NCBI RefSeq assembly: GCF_964340395.1
Contig: NC_135561.1
Coordinates: 12,007,461 to 12,071,460, forward strand
Length of the DNA: 64,000 nucleotides
Reading direction: 5' to 3'
Source of the DNA: Glandiceps talaboti
Lineage: Eukaryota > Hemichordata > Enteropneusta > Spengelidae
Part shown: positions 60,401 through 64,000 of the stretch, piece by piece
Layout of the letters: each line of letters begins with the position of its first letter
Position numbering within the stretch: position 1 is the first letter of the stretch
Program-made: the position numbers and the translations under genes
Notes under the pieces: generated by a model
The model's input: only the letters and a program-made list of their open reading frames with translations
Database searches by the model: none
Told to the model about the DNA's origin: nothing

Positions 60401-62040
60401 ATAATCCAACCAAAAAATGTCAGAACACTCACCCACAATCACTGAAACGTACCATAATATCACTAATTGACGTTTTCCATATTAATCAGTGGTCAATATT
60501 ACCCAAAAGCAGTACACAAATATTTTGAACTCGTGCACACCCACAAATAAATTTGATTTGGTTTATCATGTATACAGCTACGAAAAGACGTATACTCACA
60601 GGTGATGCAATACTTTTTATAGTGTACGATGTTACGAGAAAGTTACAGTACTTAAACAAAACATTTTGAAAAAAAGTCCTAGCTGCAGCTTTAAATCTGG
60701 TATGTAACAGTTGTTGATACGTAGCTGTCGACCCGCCCTCCAGTGTACGCCTGATTGACACCAATTGTAAGAACGTAGCATTTAGTGCAATATGTAAGCA
60801 TTATAACTGTTTCTTTTTATTAACGATATGGATATTACCTATTATTTCTATGGCTTCAAAATATGTATTATCACAAAAATGTAGTCCAAATACTCTGTAT
60901 TTACCAATTTCAAGTTAATTTGTTCTTCATTTAATGTATTACTCGATTACCATACATAAAGAAAACATTTCAACAACGTCGAATTGTTGTCATTTTTTGT
61001 ATGAATGGATAGCTGACGTGACCCAACTTTGCTTTTTAAATACCCCGATAGAGAAATAGCATGGCAAATTAATAAATTAATCAAAGTAATTGTGCCACAA
61101 TCTATGTGACTGTCGGCCAGAGTAGTTTGTCATGAACAAATATTTATATAGGGCATTACTAACGTTTTACGAGATAAGGTCATCAACATGACAGGTCTTC
61201 TGTGGAACTATCAATTATCTTCCTTTTACAACCCTTCAGACGTTATAACGGATGTTTTGAATGCTTGTAATGTGATATCACGTGATGTGATTAACATCAT
61301 CTTGATAGATTGTGCAACTGCTTCCCAATGGACAACACGCGACGCAAAAGAAAAGTAAAGTTATGATGAACTTGTAGAAGTTTATAATTTTTTTATGATT
61401 TCGAAAAATGCAGCAGCATTTAGATTTAACCAAATGACCTTTCACTTAAAAGTGAGAGTCAATGCTACGAATAGAATATTATGTCTGGAATCATCAAATG
61501 GTTTGTTTAGAATTTTGACTTTACAATAAAGCATTATGTTCGAGTCTGATATTACGAGTTCAATATGTTGTTAGATCACTGCTCTATACGTATATGTTGT
61601 AAATTGATGGCGTTGTGAAGAAAGTGAAAGCAAATTCGATACATCCAAGGTTTTCGAGTGAAGGAGATGTTAAAGTGCAACTTTGGAATTTATGACATTG
61701 TTAGCAGTTCCGAGTAATTGTGGGATTACTTCACTTCCGTCGCCATTAAAATAAGTTTGCGGTGTGAAAAAAATATGTTGTCATGTCCAGAGAGAGTTTG
61801 TATACCTTCACAGAATAAATAGGCCAGTTGAAACTAAATTGCATCCTCAGAGACAGAGAGTTGCACATATTGAAATTAAACTTAACTCATGCCATCAAAT
61901 TTAGTTTTGACTTGGAATTTGAAAAGTCTGTTCTTGGGATGTATCATTTTTATACAAAGTATTTAAGTTTACGCTTGAAAAATAAAAGATTCCTTTAAAG
62001 AATTAAAAATTTTATTCTTGGGGAAAAAATTATGCCACCT
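57481..62040. other. Gene-poor spacer
   Basis: About 4.5 kb with no supported gene on either strand. Frames up to 92 codons (for example minus strand 59733-59987 and 60486-60764) lack recognisable domains or splice context. 58270-59060 has words (ccgataaccgga, ggataaccggaa) that look repeat-derived. Confidence 0.4.
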
Positions 62041-62700
62041 GTGGGCCACCGTATTTATTGTCATCCACGACATACACTGTTTGATATGGGTTTGAAGAAT
62101 TTCATTCGCGCAAGAAAAATTCTAAACTCAGTCTGTTCAACTTTAAATTCATTGACTTTGTCCATGTCTAGTGACAGTGTATAGGTACGTAAACTGACGA
62201 TGACAATATTAATACCAGTGTAAAAATCTTGTTATGCGAATAAATTTTCTGCTCTCAGTGGAAAAAAAATTGGGCCTCACTAAGTAAAAATCTTGTTATG
62301 CGAATAAATTTTCTGCTCTGGAAAAAAAATTGGGGCCTCACTAAGTAAAAATCTTGTTATGCGAATAAATTTTCTGCTCTGGAAAAAAATTGGGGTCACA
62401 CTAAGTAAAAATCTTGTTATGCAAAAAAAATTTCAGCTTTGTAAAAGGAAGTTTTGTCTTTTTCCTTTGATATTGCTATTTTGATCCAAAAAAGTAATGT
62501 TTAGTGCAATAAAAGAAATTTTTTATCTTTGTACTAAATAATTAGCTCAAAAAATTAATTATTTCTTCCACAAATGTACTGTTCCTATGTCACCTGTGGG
62601 CCACCGGAATTAAAAGTACATTCTGGCAATGTATGAACAGTTGATGCATATCCTCCATGATATTAGATACCTATTGTTTATAGATTATATTGAATACCAT
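62041..62700. mobile_element. Element with 'cacctgtgggccaccg' at both ends and internal tandem repeat
   Basis: 'cacctgtgggccaccg' occurs in direct orientation at about 62038 and 62590. Between them lie the inverted match to 57197-57345 and the four-unit repeat at 62220-62430. The assembly looks like a composite non-autonomous element; family unknown. Confidence 0.45.
62220..62430 (+). repeat. 62-bp minisatellite, four units
   Basis: Units begin 'gtaaaaatcttgttatgcga' at about 62220, 62284, 62345 and 62405 and differ by few bases; the last is partial. Low divergence implies recent growth. Confidence 0.88.
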
Positions 62701-64000
62701 TTCTTTCTATCAGTAAAAAGTTATGGTTAAGTATGCTTCAATATAATATAAATCAAGTCATTACGTGCGAAGAACGGGAGTCATCTAGGAAAACAAACGT
62801 GTGACTCGAGGACATTCTCATAAACTACTTCTGCCACATGCAAGAACAGATCTATAGCTCAACTCATTCTTTCTTCAACAATACATGTATGTATCAGGAA
62901 CAATCTATCCACTGAAATATATAATTCATTTTACATCAGTAAATGCATTTCAATCAGCGGTTGAGGACTGGGCTTCGTCTTCATAATTTGTCTGACCCTG
63001 TACATGTATGGACACAATTGTGGGATAATATTCAGACTAATGACCATCCACACTTCTACGGAGAATAATAATGCACCTTTGTATAACAGAGAGCAAAATG
63101 TGCCCCTAAAACGCATTAAACACAGCATGTACCATTTAGTGAGAGCTATAGTTTAATTACGAACGTTAACATTGCTTTAAATATTGAATTAGTTTACTGA
63201 ATATGTCAGCAGGAAATAAAAGCTGTCGGAACTACCGGAAATTAGTTTATTTACAAGATAAAGTGTACAAAAAATCATAGTGACATTTTAATATACATTA
63301 TATGACAATGTGTCGAGTATAGAGCAAGCGTAAATAAGCAACCCGAGCCTTTTCTGAGTTGATAAGAGATTATTTTTCTGTGTCAAAGCAAAACAATTTC
63401 TGCAAGAAATAAAACGTTTAATATGTGCGACATTCTCTAACATAATATGTAATAATTTCTAGGTATTTTGCATTATGCAATTTCGTTGTTAATGATGAAT
63501 CATGAATAATATTTTAGATATATGTCAGTAATTACATCCAAAATGCTCTTTTTAGAATGCAATGAAAATGTTGTAATTCTATAATTTACATGCGTATACA
63601 TTTTATGACATGTAACAGCATATGCAATCAGAGCTCGCTTTAAAAAAAAATTAGTTAAAATCGTCAAAGGAAAAGTTTAGTATGGACCACTCATGGTGAT
63701 ACTTTAATGTATCTGAAGGGTTCTTATTGCGCAAAGGTTATTAATTTTTGTAGCATAGTTGGAGATTTGGAGACATCATGACCAAGTATATAATTGAATC
63801 ATAAAATGACAATGAAAGTCCTGCCTTGTGATATATTGTTTAATTAAATGGGTTCATAAATCTTTAAAAATGTATTTAATTCATGTCGTGTTCACGGCCG
63901 GTGTTCTAGACTTGTATTTCGAAACCAATTTTACGTATTGAAAGTTTCAGAGACGTTCCAATCCAGAATAAATTACGGATATAGAAATAAAATTCTACCA
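62701..64000. other. No gene recognised
   Basis: AT-rich spacer to the end of the window; no coding or repeat structure seen. Confidence 0.4.

Noticed and set aside
59733-60764. Three minus-strand frames of 84-92 codons
   Set aside because: No domains, no shared splice phase, AT-rich composition like the surrounding spacer.

Overview
The window looks like part of an animal nuclear genome. Spliced genes have canonical GT-AG introns, long AT-rich introns and intergenic spacers, abundant microsatellites and many non-autonomous transposons. A vertebrate-type Toll-like receptor, a class C (GABA-B type) receptor and an SLC22 transporter together suggest a marine invertebrate. I favour an invertebrate deuterostome (hemichordate or amphioxus-like), but this is inference and a lophotrochozoan is not excluded.

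Layout: (1) 1-1277, repeat-derived DNA with one terminal-inverted-repeat element. (2) 1278-4619 (+), a three-exon gene for an AT-hook nuclear protein of about 282 residues with several SUMO-type motifs; a tRNA-derived SINE and a large foldback element lie in its introns. (3) 4.6-15 kb, no gene recognised: minisatellites, several MITEs, an element with an internal ~115-bp repeat array, the 3' end of a LINE and long (CA)n, (TA)n and (TATG)n tracts. (4) 15085-16099 (+), a two-exon gene for a 125-residue PD-(D/E)XK nuclease-fold protein that looks more bacterial than animal. (5) 17700-20951 (-), an intronless Toll-like receptor of 1083 residues. (6) 21-27 kb, repeat-rich spacer with two weak terminal-exon-like segments. 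(7) 27004-39538 (+), a 17-exon GABA-B-type receptor of 905 residues. (8) 40.3-43.5 kb, an ATTGG-rich minisatellite, a very long ACAT array and palindromic elements. (9) 43912-51773 (+), a nine-exon SLC22 organic ion transporter of 617 residues. (10) 53382-53636 (+), a second, diverged, open copy of the terminal exon of the GABA-B-type receptor, with its own 3' flank and poly(A) signal. (11) 53.9-64 kb, no gene recognised; repeats only.

Two points matter most. The first is the compact nuclease-like gene with an intact-looking D..ExK..QxxxY signature beside a Toll-like receptor gene. The second is the duplicated receptor tail exon: same 5' splice phase, same 3' flank, but no coiled coil, and a whole transporter gene lies between the two copies. 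A further theme is a high density of long palindromic (foldback) elements of several unrelated families, two of which sit in introns of the receptor gene.
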